From Nocardia higoensis (GTDB lineage: Bacteria; Actinomycetota; Actinomycetes; Mycobacteriales; Mycobacteriaceae), in the NCBI RefSeq assembly GCF_015477835.1, contig NZ_JADLQN010000011.1:1-51187 (forward strand): 51,187 bases of DNA, in the 5' to 3' direction. The position numbers were made by a program, and so were the translations under genes. Each line of letters begins with the position of its first letter. Within the stretch, counting starts at the first letter, position 1. The notes under the pieces were generated by a model, which saw nothing but the letters and a program-made list of their open reading frames with translations, was not told where the DNA came from and ran no database searches. Below, piece by piece: positions 24,282 through 33,064 of the stretch.

Positions 24282-25223
24282 ATGGGCGCGACGACGGCCG
24301 ACATCGACGACGAGACCACGGTGCCCCTGGCGGTTCACATCGACCAGTTCCTCACCGATCTGGCCAACGCCAACCGGCCCGCCAACACGTTGCGCGCCTA
24401 CCGCGGCGACCTCACCGGGTTCGCCGAACACGTCGACGGTGATGGCGGGATCGACGGCGTGACCGTGGCGGCAGTGCGCGGGTTCCTCTCCGGGATCGCC
24501 GATCTCGCGCCGGCCACCCGCAAGCGGAAGCGGGCCGCGGTCGCCGCGTTCTGCCGGTGGGCGGTCCGCCACGACCTGCTCGCCGCGAACCCGATGGACA
24601 AGGTCGACACCATCACCGTGCCCAAAACCCTGCCCCGGCCGGCGGCGGCGGCCGACATCGCGAAGGTGTTCGCCGCGATCTGCGCCCGCCGGCCGCGCAA
24701 GGACGTTGCCCTGGATGTGCTGCGGGATCGGGTGCTGTTCGAGACCGCCTATGTGTGCGGCGCCCGCGCGAGTGAGGTCTGCGAGCTGCACGTCGAGGAC
24801 TTCGACCTGCGCCTGGACGACGAACACGTCCGCCTGCACGGCAAAGGCGGCACCGTGCGCACCGTCCTGCTCGACGACCGCGGCTACGTCGCCATGGTCC
24901 GGCTCTACCTCGACCGCACCGGCTACACCGCCGGACCCATGTTCCGCGCGTCCATCAACGGCCGCGGCGGACCGCTGTCCTACTCCGCCGCGCATCACCG
25001 GTGGAGCCGGTACTGCGCGAGCGCCGGGGTGGACATCGACATCCACCAGCTCCGCCACTCCCACGCCACCGAACTCATCAACGCCGGCGTCTCCATCGAG
25101 GTGGTGCGCAAACGGCTCGGGCATGCCTCCACCGAGACCACCCAGGTCTACGCCCTGCTCGCCGACCAGGTCGCCGACACCGAAATCCGCGCCGCACGGC
25201 GGCGTCGCGCATTTCGTGGGTGA
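24282..25223 (+). CDS. Xer-type tyrosine recombinase
   Basis: This 313-residue enzyme would cut and rejoin DNA at paired recombination sites. The N-terminal SAM-like core-binding domain (about 15-105) contains NTLRAYRGDL. The catalytic domain shows Arg162 (CGARASEV), Lys188 (HGKGG), the HxxR pair His255-Arg258 (HQLRHSHATEL), His281 (LGHAS) and the nucleophile Tyr290 (TTQVYALL). Size and motifs match XerC/XerD rather than long phage integrases. AGAGGAGCAGC precedes the ATG at 24282. A dif-like site and a 9-bp inverted repeat (CGAACGGTT/AACCGTTCG) lie just upstream. Most likely it resolves plasmid dimers; integration of the plasmid is an alternative. Confidence 0.9.
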   Translation: MGATTADIDDETTVPLAVHIDQFLTDLANANRPANTLRAYRGDLTGFAEHVDGDGGIDGVTVAAVRGFLSGIADLAPATRKRKRAAVAAFCRWAVRHDLLAANPMDKVDTITVPKTLPRPAAAADIAKVFAAICARRPRKDVALDVLRDRVLFETAYVCGARASEVCELHVEDFDLRLDDEHVRLHGKGGTVRTVLLDDRGYVAMVRLYLDRTGYTAGPMFRASINGRGGPLSYSAAHHRWSRYCASAGVDIDIHQLRHSHATELINAGVSIEVVRKRLGHASTETTQVYALLADQVADTEIRAARRRRAFRG

Positions 25224-25321
25224 ATGAAGGCGAACCCGAACTACCCAGCCCGGAGTCCCGCCGTCCGCCGCGTCCAGCATCTCGCGTTGTTGACTGGAAC
25301 AGCGACGACGATCCCTTCTGA
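25220..25321 (+). CDS. Possible 33-residue micro-protein
   Basis: A GTG overlaps the Xer stop (GTGA). The frame encodes an acidic, Pro/Arg-rich peptide ending VVDWNSDDDPF. It could be a coupled micro-protein; a different frame from the ATG at 25224 is equally open. Weak support. Confidence 0.25.
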   Translation: MNEGEPELPSPESRRPPRPASRVVDWNSDDDPF

Positions 25322-25431
25322 ACATCACTCCGACCGCCGCCTCGCGACTCTCGGACGCACCCTCCTCAGGTAGCAGGAAACGAGACGAGTAGTCGAACTT
25401 CTGTGAGCTGCGATCTACAACCAATCTCTGG

Positions 25432-28400
25432 TCATTCCTCCGTGGGGAGGACAGCTTCCAGCGGCACCAGCTCAGCGACCGCGTCCTCGATCTTCTGCGC
25501 AAGACCGATCGAAATCAGTTCGGCGGCAACCTTCTTACGGGCAGCCTGGAAGGTGCGGGCACTAGCGATATCGGCGTCCGCTGCGGTTCTCTCGGCGAGC
25601 GCTCCGAGTTCTGCAAGACGAATGTGGAGGTCGATGGTCGAGTCATATTTCGGGAAAGGAACCGCGAAGACGTTCTTGTCGAAGTCACGAGGGCCGAACA
25701 GCCCCAGAGCCTGCAGTGGTTTGACCCGTTCGAGCAGGGTTGCGGAGTTGAGGATCGCGCACAGATAGTGGCCCTCTGACTCCGTGGTCACGGGAGCCCA
25801 GTACAACTTGTGGTCGATGATTGCTGAGTCGTCTCGGACCAGGGCGGAAGCCAGTGTGTTGCCTGACTTCGTGTAGACCACCCTCAGCGCGGCTGTTGGA
25901 AGTTGTGCGGCCAGTTGGCCGTGGAAGTCGATGCGGTCGAGCAGCTGCGACGTGTCTGATGACGGCTTGGAGGAGTTCCACGTGGACTCTGCCTGGTTCC
26001 ACCATCCTGATAGCCCTGGATGCTCTGCGACTTGCTGGGCTTTCAGGATTGAAGTGCTTTCGAGGGGAAGGACCGCCAGTCGCGGCGTGATGCATCGGTG
26101 CGGCAGCACGGTCTCCCCGAGATACACCGACCGCACGAAGCGTCGCTCCACTCGCCCTGAGAGTGCGGGCAGGTACTTCCACGGCTCCTTCTCCTGTGTG
26201 CTGCGGAAAGAAGTCACCGCGACGCGACCGGCACCCGCTCCGAGCGGACCGGCATCGGCTTTCTGTACGAACAACAGGAGACGCGGATAAAGGATCGCTC
26301 CGTTGCGGAACACTGACTTATACGGCGACGGGGGAGGGCCGTCGCCGTCGGAGGGGGCCACCAGAGTTCCCGGAGCCCTCGTGATCCGTGGCGCCGCCTC
26401 ACTCCATGGAAGGTCCGCGCGGCGGAGTCGTCCGGACCACTTCACTGTCTGACTGGGTACCGCGGTGGCCGCTACAGCTCGATGGCCGTGTACAACGCAC
26501 GAGACCATTGGGAAACCGGTCGTGGTCTCGGCCAGATCCCAGCTGGTTCCGAAGGCGACGGTGAGGTGATCACCGGTTCCGGTCGCCCACACTCCACTGC
26601 GGAACCCCGCATGCGGTTTGCGGGTGAGGGTGCCGTGTGGCATGACGAACGCGAACTGTCCCCCCTTCCGTAGGTACATCTCTACGGCCCGCACGACGAA
26701 CAGTGTGGACAGATCCCGAGCCGACGCGCCGAGCCCAGTGCTGAGTAGGTTTCGAGGCTTGGCGAGCAACTTGTACCGCTTCTGCATCGGCTCGGTCATC
26801 TTCGAATAGCGCAGCCACGGCGGATTGCCCACGAGGATGTCCACCCGATTCCCCGGCTCCGACAGCCATAGCGGGCGAATCAGGTTACGTACGTAGTACC
26901 CCCAGATGTGGTTGCGTCCAGAGCGGTGCAGCGCCCGCATTGTCGAGAAGGTGGTCCGAAGGATCGCCGCCTCCTCGTCGGTGACCGCGAATCTACGCAG
27001 GATCGGGTCGGCCAGCGTACGGTCCAGCTTTTTCGGGCTGAGGTCGAGCGCGGCATCAGCCATCGCGGAGACAAGCTGGTCGAACCGGCCCGCGTCGCCC
27101 AGGATGCTGCGGGGAAATACGAGATCGTCGCCGAAAAGGACACCGCCGCCCTCGACGAGTTCGTGGCCAGCGGTGGTGATGGTGACCCTGTCTGCCCCAC
27201 CGAACAGGTCTCGACTCTGTTCCCACTGCACCGAGTCGCCCAGATAGATCGGGACTGTGAGCGGACCTCGGTCTGCAGAGTTGATGCGGTCGATCCCGAT
27301 AGCGAGGAGATAGGTGACACGGGCGAGGGTGACTGCGACGGGGTGAACATCCATGCCGACGACATGTCGGGTTACTTCGAGAACTGCCTGCCCGGTAGGA
27401 GTGCCGACGTCCTCGGCGGCATCGAGATAGCGGCGAACCGCGTGGAAGATGAACGTCCCACTGCCACAGCTCGGATCTGCGAGACGAGTGCTGAGCGGGT
27501 CTGTGACGCACTCGGCGACGACGCGATCGGCGAGCCAGTCCGGAGTGTAGTACTCGCCAAGCCGTTCCCGCTCCGGAGTGGTGATCACCGACTGGTAGAG
27601 CACCTTGAGGACATCGTGTTCGACGCGGGACCAGTCGAACCGAGCGATTCGGCGTCCGAGTTCGGTGACGAACTGCTCACCGCCGGCGACCTCCACGACC
27701 CAGTCGAAGAAATCGGCTTCGACGACACCGTAGATCTGGGCGTTGGCGAACTCTGTGCCTGACGTCAGTTGTGTGGGACTCAGAGGGCCGTGCGGCGACA
27801 CGTCCCAGCCGATTGCCGCGTGAGCGACGAGCTCCGCGGTCACCACCAGCAAGGTGTGATTAATGAAGAGGGCCTCGTCGTCGACAAATCCGGTGCCTGA
27901 TGCTGTCCGCAGCAGCTTGGCCCACAACTCCCGCTTGAGCTTGACCTCGGGATGGTTGCGGTTGTCGTGGTACAGCACCTCAAGGGTCGCGTAATCGAGC
28001 TGGTGGGCAGGCGAATCAGCACCGAGCCGTTGCTCGATTTCCGCTGGTACAGGGCGAATCTTCTCCCGAGTGGCCATGACCGATTCGAGCCACACCAGCA
28101 GTGCGTCGTGGTCTGGTTCGCGTGGGCTCAGTTCGAGCTCAGAGACACAGGCCAGCTGATCGTGTGCCAGGTGGTAGAGACGCCAGACGGTGCCGTCTGT
28201 GAGGATCCCGACGTAGCGACCCCCAAGTTCCTTGGTGCGCTGCGCGACGTAGCCGGCGAGTTGTTTCTCCGCATCCGCCAGATCTGCGGCGCGCAGGTCC
28301 TTTTTGACCTCAATGACTACGTGGCCCGCTTCGATGTCGATACGTCGGCGGGTGCCGTCCGCGACCGGTGACTCCATCGTCACGACATCATCAGTGTCCA

Positions 28401-28515
28401 ACCCGAGTGCCGCTGTGGTGAGCAGCATGTAGATGTCGGCCTGCGTGGTCGCCTCCGGACGTACAGGAGACCGGGAGGCGAGGCGCCCGACGATCGTTTC
28501 GAGACTGGGTGACAT
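25432..28515 (-). CDS. Type IIG-like restriction-modification enzyme
   Basis: This 1027-residue single-chain enzyme has an N-terminal PD-(D/E)xK-like nuclease part: RRRIDIEAGHVVIEVKKDL, Asp60 with Glu69-x-Lys71. It is fused to an N6-adenine methyltransferase: motif I DPSCGSGTF (347-355) and motif IV GNPPWLRY (573-580). A C-terminal region that should read the target sequence follows. The EYYTPDWLADRVV stretch before motif I is typical of Eco57I/MmeI-like and BREX-PglX-like methylases. Length fits type IIG. The ATG at 28515 lacks a good ribosome site. No partner specificity subunit or BREX genes are nearby, so it should act alone to cut unmodified incoming DNA. Confidence 0.85.
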   Translation of the reverse strand: MSPSLETIVGRLASRSPVRPEATTQADIYMLLTTAALGLDTDDVVTMESPVADGTRRRIDIEAGHVVIEVKKDLRAADLADAEKQLAGYVAQRTKELGGRYVGILTDGTVWRLYHLAHDQLACVSELELSPREPDHDALLVWLESVMATREKIRPVPAEIEQRLGADSPAHQLDYATLEVLYHDNRNHPEVKLKRELWAKLLRTASGTGFVDDEALFINHTLLVVTAELVAHAAIGWDVSPHGPLSPTQLTSGTEFANAQIYGVVEADFFDWVVEVAGGEQFVTELGRRIARFDWSRVEHDVLKVLYQSVITTPERERLGEYYTPDWLADRVVAECVTDPLSTRLADPSCGSGTFIFHAVRRYLDAAEDVGTPTGQAVLEVTRHVVGMDVHPVAVTLARVTYLLAIGIDRINSADRGPLTVPIYLGDSVQWEQSRDLFGGADRVTITTAGHELVEGGGVLFGDDLVFPRSILGDAGRFDQLVSAMADAALDLSPKKLDRTLADPILRRFAVTDEEAAILRTTFSTMRALHRSGRNHIWGYYVRNLIRPLWLSEPGNRVDILVGNPPWLRYSKMTEPMQKRYKLLAKPRNLLSTGLGASARDLSTLFVVRAVEMYLRKGGQFAFVMPHGTLTRKPHAGFRSGVWATGTGDHLTVAFGTSWDLAETTTGFPMVSCVVHGHRAVAATAVPSQTVKWSGRLRRADLPWSEAAPRITRAPGTLVAPSDGDGPPPSPYKSVFRNGAILYPRLLLFVQKADAGPLGAGAGRVAVTSFRSTQEKEPWKYLPALSGRVERRFVRSVYLGETVLPHRCITPRLAVLPLESTSILKAQQVAEHPGLSGWWNQAESTWNSSKPSSDTSQLLDRIDFHGQLAAQLPTAALRVVYTKSGNTLASALVRDDSAIIDHKLYWAPVTTESEGHYLCAILNSATLLERVKPLQALGLFGPRDFDKNVFAVPFPKYDSTIDLHIRLAELGALAERTAADADIASARTFQAARKKVAAELISIGLAQKIEDAVAELVPLEAVLPTEE

Positions 28516-28813
28516 CCCGCAAATCTAGCCAAGCCACCCGAGTGTTGAGTCGCGGGCAGCGCCCCGTCAGACCATCTTTTGTCGGCTGAGCCGCGAACGA
28601 CAACGCATGCCCAGCTGAGAGCCGCTTTCACCAGCCTGGCCGATTCAGCTTCTCTAGAAGTCGTTGACCTAGCGCTGCTCCAACGGGACACCACGTCGAA
28701 CTAAGGTCTCAGACTCTATCCGGATCGCTCGTGGTCGGCCGATCGAGCAGGAGAATCCCCTACAAGCGCGGGCTTCCGCGGTGTCCGGCTGGGGTCTACC
28801 CCAGATGGACACA
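28516..28813. other. Intergenic stretch
   Basis: No gene or strong hairpin is seen between the STAND gene end and the start of the type IIG gene. The promoter of the type IIG gene is expected in its left part. Confidence 0.4.
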
Positions 28814-31498
28814 TCAAGAGCGAGATCCCTTCTTCTGCACTGCCTTGAGATTGCCTCGAACCACACTGGTGTTGAGGTGGTTGGGACCGAGGATGCGCTC
28901 GCAGTCGGTGAGAAGGCGTTCGAACGCCTCGATTGCCTGCTCGACCCGCCCCGCGGCCTGGTAGGCGCTGGCGAGGTTGTTGCGGGTGATCAGGGTGCTG
29001 AGGTGGTTGGGACCGAGGATGCGCTCGCAGTCGGTGAGAAGGCGTTCGGACTTCTCGATTGCCTGCTCGACCCGCCCCGCGACCCGGTATCCGTGGGCGA
29101 GGTTGCCGTGGGCGCTCAGGGTGTCGGGGTGGTCGGGACCGAGGACCCGCTCGCAGTCGGTGGCGGTCTGCTCCAGCAACGGGATTGCCTGCTCGACCCG
29201 CCCCGCATCCCGGTAGGTGTTGGCGAGGTTGCCGTGGGCGCTCAGGGTGTCGGGATGGTCGGGACCGAGGACCCGCTCGCAGTCGGTGGCGGTCTGCTCC
29301 AGCAACGGGATTGCCTGCTCGACCCGCCCTGCGGCCTGATAGGCGTGGGCGAGGCTACCGTGGGTGATCAAGGTGCTGGGATGGTCGGGACCGAGGACAC
29401 GCTGCTGGTCGGTGAGGAGGCGCTCGGACTCCTTGATTGCCTGCTCGACCCGCCCCGCGGCCCGGTATGCGTGGGCGAGGTTACCGCGAGTGAGCAGGGT
29501 GCTGAGGTGGTCGGGACCGAGGACACGCTGCTGGTCGGTGAGGACGTGTTCGGACTCCTTGATTGCCTGCTCGACCCGCCCCGCGGCCCGGTATGCGTGG
29601 GCGAGGTTACTGCGAGTGAGCAGGGTGTTGGGGTGGTCGGGACCGTGGATCCGTTCGCAGTCGTTGAGGAGGCGTTCGAACTCCCCGATTGCCTGCTCGA
29701 CCCGCCCCGCATCCCGGTAGGCGTTGGCGAGGTTACTGCGGATGAGCAGGGTGTCCGGGTGGTCGGTGCCCAGGACCCGCTCGTGGTCGGTGATCGAACG
29801 GTGTGCGGACTCGATGGCACGGGTGAGGTCTGCGGTCTCGATCAGCTGGCGCACAGCCCATCTGCTGATTGCGAGCAGCAGCTGCTGGATTTCTTCAGAG
29901 ACCAGGGAGGCTAACGGGTTATGGGTGAGGGCATCGATCTGCTCGATGAGGTGAACCCCCTCCGACCGCCGGCTCCATGCGTCAGAGCGATCGAACAACC
30001 GGGCTGCGAGGACGACGAGGGCCGAAGCGACGATGGTTTCGGTGGTATCGGCGTCGCGGGCGCGTTCGCGCAGGACGCGGGCGGTGAGGCGGTGGACGGA
30101 GAGGGTCGTGTTCGCGGTGCTGGTTTCGTCGATGGCCCAGCTCAGCAGGCAGCGCTGTACGCAGTGGTCGATCGCGTCATCGACCAGATCGTCCAGGTCG
30201 GGGTGGACGAGCAGGGCACGGTCGACCCCGGAAGGAGCGAGCACCGCGAACAACCCGAGCAACCAGGCGATGACGGTGTCGAGTTCGGTGTCGCCGGTGG
30301 GCTCTTCGGCGGCTTCGATCGCGAATAGCAGGGCTTGGTCCACGCTCAAGGGGTGGTCCTGACCGTCTTGTTTGCGCAGTGCCTGCGGCAGGGTTCTGCT
30401 GCGCAGCCTGGTCAAATACCGCTCGTAGTTCATGGCTGGTGATGCCGCGATCGTGCCCGCGGCGGCCGCGAGCGCAAGCGGGAGGTCACCGAGTTCTTCT
30501 GCCAGCTCGTCTGCGTTGTCGGGGTCGTCGTCGATGCCGGTGGCCTCGGCGAGGTAGGTCAGTGATTGCGGGCGGGTGTAGCCAGTGCCGGTGTCGATGA
30601 CGACCCTGCTCAATCGCGCGAACCCGCGATGGGTGCTGGTGATCACCACTCGTGTGGCTCCGGCGGTGGGTAGCAGCGACCGCACCAGGTGTATTTCGGT
30701 GGCGTTGTCGAACACCAGCAGTGCTCGCTGGCTGTGGGTGTGCAGGTGATCGCGTAACCGTGCTGCCGATACTTCGGCGTCCCCGTCGGGGTCGGCTACC
30801 CCTAACCGGTCGGCGATCGCCGCCAAGCCCGAGTGCAGCAGATCGGCGGACTCGGCCTCGACCCACCCCACCAGCCCCTGGCCGGAGGCCAGGACACGGC
30901 GGGCGTAGGCGGCGGCGACCTGGGTCTTGCCCGCACCCCGCATCCCGGTCACCACCACCGCCACCCGCTCCCCGGCCAGCCCCCGCTCCAACTCGTCGAG
31001 CTGGTCACGGACCACAAAATGCTCCGGCTCGTCCGGGATCTTGCCGACCACCACCAGCTCCGCCCGCGGCGCCGAGGACTCAGACTTCCTGGCCCGGACA
31101 GGTGGTGAGCCCGTCGCACCGGCACGGTGGCCGACAGTGGCGTCATCGTCGCTCCCTGTGTCCGGGCCTTCAAGGGATTCGACAGCTGCGGCGGCGTCGC
31201 GACGGGCGAGCCAGTCCTCTCGGGTACGGCGGTCCAACGGTTGTTGTTGCGCCAGGCGGCCCGCGCGGCGAAGGAAGAACTCCAGGACCGCGACCAGCTG
31301 CTCGTCCTTGCGTGGCACGGTCCTCGGTTTCGAGGGACTGATAGGAAACCAGCTGCGCACAGTGCCTACCGGCACACCGGTGTTCCGGGCGATCACCTGC
31401 ACCGACGGTGGACGCCGATCGGTCACCGCCCGCGCCGCTACCCGTAGCCTGTCCAGTTCGGCGAAGAACTCCGCCCGGGCGTCCGTCATCTCGGTCAT
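28814..31498 (-). CDS. HTH-STAND NTPase with C-terminal TPR repeats
   Basis: This 894-residue cytoplasmic protein has an N-terminal HTH-like part (about 1-55, VQVIARNTGVPVGTVRSWF). A NACHT/NB-ARC-type NTPase follows (Walker A GMRGAGKT, 185-192; Walker B RALLVFDNA; PLALAAAAG as a GxP-like element). At least seven near-identical 42-residue TPR units close it, each with AGRVEQAI and LGPDHP. STAND proteins are switch ATPases, and many prokaryotic ones sense phage proteins through repeat domains. An inverted repeat lies just before the start. The ATG at 31498 is chosen; one at 31489 is also possible. It could be a regulator or a defence sensor; the neighbours favour defence. Confidence 0.85.
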   Translation of the reverse strand: MTEMTDARAEFFAELDRLRVAARAVTDRRPPSVQVIARNTGVPVGTVRSWFPISPSKPRTVPRKDEQLVAVLEFFLRRAGRLAQQQPLDRRTREDWLARRDAAAAVESLEGPDTGSDDDATVGHRAGATGSPPVRARKSESSAPRAELVVVGKIPDEPEHFVVRDQLDELERGLAGERVAVVVTGMRGAGKTQVAAAYARRVLASGQGLVGWVEAESADLLHSGLAAIADRLGVADPDGDAEVSAARLRDHLHTHSQRALLVFDNATEIHLVRSLLPTAGATRVVITSTHRGFARLSRVVIDTGTGYTRPQSLTYLAEATGIDDDPDNADELAEELGDLPLALAAAAGTIAASPAMNYERYLTRLRSRTLPQALRKQDGQDHPLSVDQALLFAIEAAEEPTGDTELDTVIAWLLGLFAVLAPSGVDRALLVHPDLDDLVDDAIDHCVQRCLLSWAIDETSTANTTLSVHRLTARVLRERARDADTTETIVASALVVLAARLFDRSDAWSRRSEGVHLIEQIDALTHNPLASLVSEEIQQLLLAISRWAVRQLIETADLTRAIESAHRSITDHERVLGTDHPDTLLIRSNLANAYRDAGRVEQAIGEFERLLNDCERIHGPDHPNTLLTRSNLAHAYRAAGRVEQAIKESEHVLTDQQRVLGPDHLSTLLTRGNLAHAYRAAGRVEQAIKESERLLTDQQRVLGPDHPSTLITHGSLAHAYQAAGRVEQAIPLLEQTATDCERVLGPDHPDTLSAHGNLANTYRDAGRVEQAIPLLEQTATDCERVLGPDHPDTLSAHGNLAHGYRVAGRVEQAIEKSERLLTDCERILGPNHLSTLITRNNLASAYQAAGRVEQAIEAFERLLTDCERILGPNHLNTSVVRGNLKAVQKKGSRS
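28860..29800. repeat. 126-bp tandem repeats encoding TPR units
   Basis: The DNA repeats with a 126-bp period over about seven units. The two units near 29105-29355 are almost identical, differing at only a few bases. Such homogenised repeats can gain or lose units by recombination. Confidence 0.8.
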
Positions 31499-31518
31499 CA
31501 CCACGCCCGCACGAGGTG

Positions 31519-31545
31519 CGAGTCGTGGCGACTCGACACGACTCG
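31519..31545. promoter_or_regulatory. Operator-like inverted repeat upstream of the STAND gene
   Basis: CGAGTCGTG (31519-31527) and CACGACTCG (31537-31545) are perfect inverted repeats, 9 bases apart, ending 21 bases before the STAND start. The HTH of that protein may bind here. Confidence 0.5.
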
Positions 31546-31686
31546 TCGAATCCTCACACCCCGAAATTTGATGCCTGACATGCGCATTCACGCACTCTAT
31601 CCACTCCGTGCTGCTCGCGGAGCCCACACTGCTGCGGCTGTCCTGGATCTCGACACTCGATCCGGAAGCCACTCCAGGAGGCCCTC

Positions 31687-31881
31687 ATGAACCAGACGCT
31701 GCGCAAGGCACTGCTGGTCACCATCGCCGCACTGCTCGGCATCATCATCGGCATCACCGCAGCCCTGCTCACCCACTTCGGCGGCGGACACGTCACCGAA
31801 GCGATCCGCGACGGCGGCATCGGCTTTGCCGCCGCCACCGGATTCGTGCTGCTGATCCTGACCCACCTCGACCTCCTGTGA
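31687..31881 (+). CDS. Two-transmembrane micro-protein
   Basis: This 64-residue protein has two hydrophobic segments (ALLVTIAALLGIIIGITAALL and GFAAATGFVLLILTHLDLL) around a loop, THFGGGHVTEAIRDGG. CAGGAGG precedes the ATG at ideal spacing. Loop and second helix resemble the protein at 22298. It is divergent from the STAND gene. A membrane effector paired with the STAND sensor is a reasonable guess. Confidence 0.7.
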   Translation: MNQTLRKALLVTIAALLGIIIGITAALLTHFGGGHVTEAIRDGGIGFAAATGFVLLILTHLDLL

Positions 31882-32165
31882 CCGGCAGCCCGGTCAGGAC
31901 GGTCAGGCAGCAGCACCTGACACCTCCACGGATCGGCTGCTGCCCCGGCAGATTACGGTCGAGCGCACCCAGACATGGCTGGCCGCCGGTTTGGGCGCGT
32001 TACCGGCGGCCAGGAACAGCCCCCGTCGCCGTCGAGTTCTCGTCGCCTCGGCCGCTGGAGGACGCCCGGCTCTGTCGCCGCCCAGCAGCAAACCCGCCAT
32101 CGATGTCGGGTTGAGGTGTACTCCAGACGGACGCTGCACTGTCTCGACCCCTACCAACCAAGAGA
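31882..32165. other. Intergenic stretch
   Basis: Nothing supportable is seen in these 284 bases between convergent genes; only short dyads occur near 31890. Confidence 0.4.
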
Positions 32166-32747
32166 TCAGCTGGGCTGTCCGACGCTGTCTTCTATGAATC
32201 CCCTCGTCGGCTGAGCGTAGGTGATGGCGGGTACTGCAGCGAGGTCGCCGTCGACCTGGAGATCGGATCGCGCGGCGATGTAGAAGGCGTCCCGGGCCCG
32301 TCCTGTGCGGTTGTACAACTCGATGAAGCGCTCACCGCCACCGGAGTATGAAGTGTTGAAGGTCTGGCGAAGGTTCCAGACCTCCCAGGCCCACGTTCGG
32401 GCTGCGGAGACCACAGCTGGATCTCCGAGCAGGATGACCGACTCGAAGAGTCGCATCCGCTCTGTTTCGAGTTCTTCGAGCTGCACGCGACCGGCACTGA
32501 GCTCGATGGTCGCATGATCGGGCCACATTTCAGACCAGCGACCTGCGGCAATCATGAGATGCATACGCACTTCGGATTTCACCGCGGCGGCGAAGGCAGC
32601 GTAAGCGGTGTGCCGTACCACGTCCCAACGGACAGAGTGGGTCCTGTTCCACTTGGTCGATTCGATCCAGCGCGTGTTCCACTGAACGATCACGATTCCG
32701 ATGAATGCGATGGCGGCACCGATAACTGTGCCAAGCCAGGTCTCCAC
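32166..32747 (-). CDS. Membrane-anchored hypothetical protein
   Basis: This 193-residue protein begins at a GTG behind GGAGGGGGAG. An N-terminal membrane anchor (GTVIGAAIAFIGIVIVQW, about residues 5-22) leads into a mainly helical cytoplasmic domain (RHTAYAAFAAAVKSEVRMHL, VQLEELETERMRLFES). The family is not recognised. It is divergent from the NERD gene, and both may serve at the membrane. Confidence 0.65.
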   Translation of the reverse strand: METWLGTVIGAAIAFIGIVIVQWNTRWIESTKWNRTHSVRWDVVRHTAYAAFAAAVKSEVRMHLMIAAGRWSEMWPDHATIELSAGRVQLEELETERMRLFESVILLGDPAVVSAARTWAWEVWNLRQTFNTSYSGGGERFIELYNRTGRARDAFYIAARSDLQVDGDLAAVPAITYAQPTRGFIEDSVGQPS

Positions 32748-33064
32748 AGCAGCTCCCCCTCCAGTCGGACGCTCATCGAGCGGCAGTCTCAACGATATCG
32801 ACCGAAGTCAGCCGAGTCTTGCTGTCGTCCTGTTCGACTCGTTCGTACCCGACTGGGCGCGTACACCTTCCAGAACCTGACGTAGGACACAGGCACCGCC
32901 GCTGGCCTGGGCGTCCTGCCGGCAGCATCCGTGCCGGGCCCTGCTCGAGATGGAGGCGATCGAAAAGGCCACGGGACAACGTTTTTCGCGTCGATGTCGG
33001 TGAACGCGGTTACGGTTGAGGAGGCGTTGGGGCCTGCCACGGGCGGCGCGGGGGAGGGATTGCG
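32748..33064. other. Divergent promoter region
   Basis: About 317 bases separate the divergent genes at 32747 and 33065. Short overlapping frames lack ribosome sites. Promoters for both genes are expected here; no clear operator is seen. Confidence 0.4.

Noticed and set aside
28860..29800. Regular repeats that might be read as a CRISPR array
   Set aside because: The 126-bp period lies wholly in frame within a gene and encodes TPR units; there are no short repeats with unique spacers.
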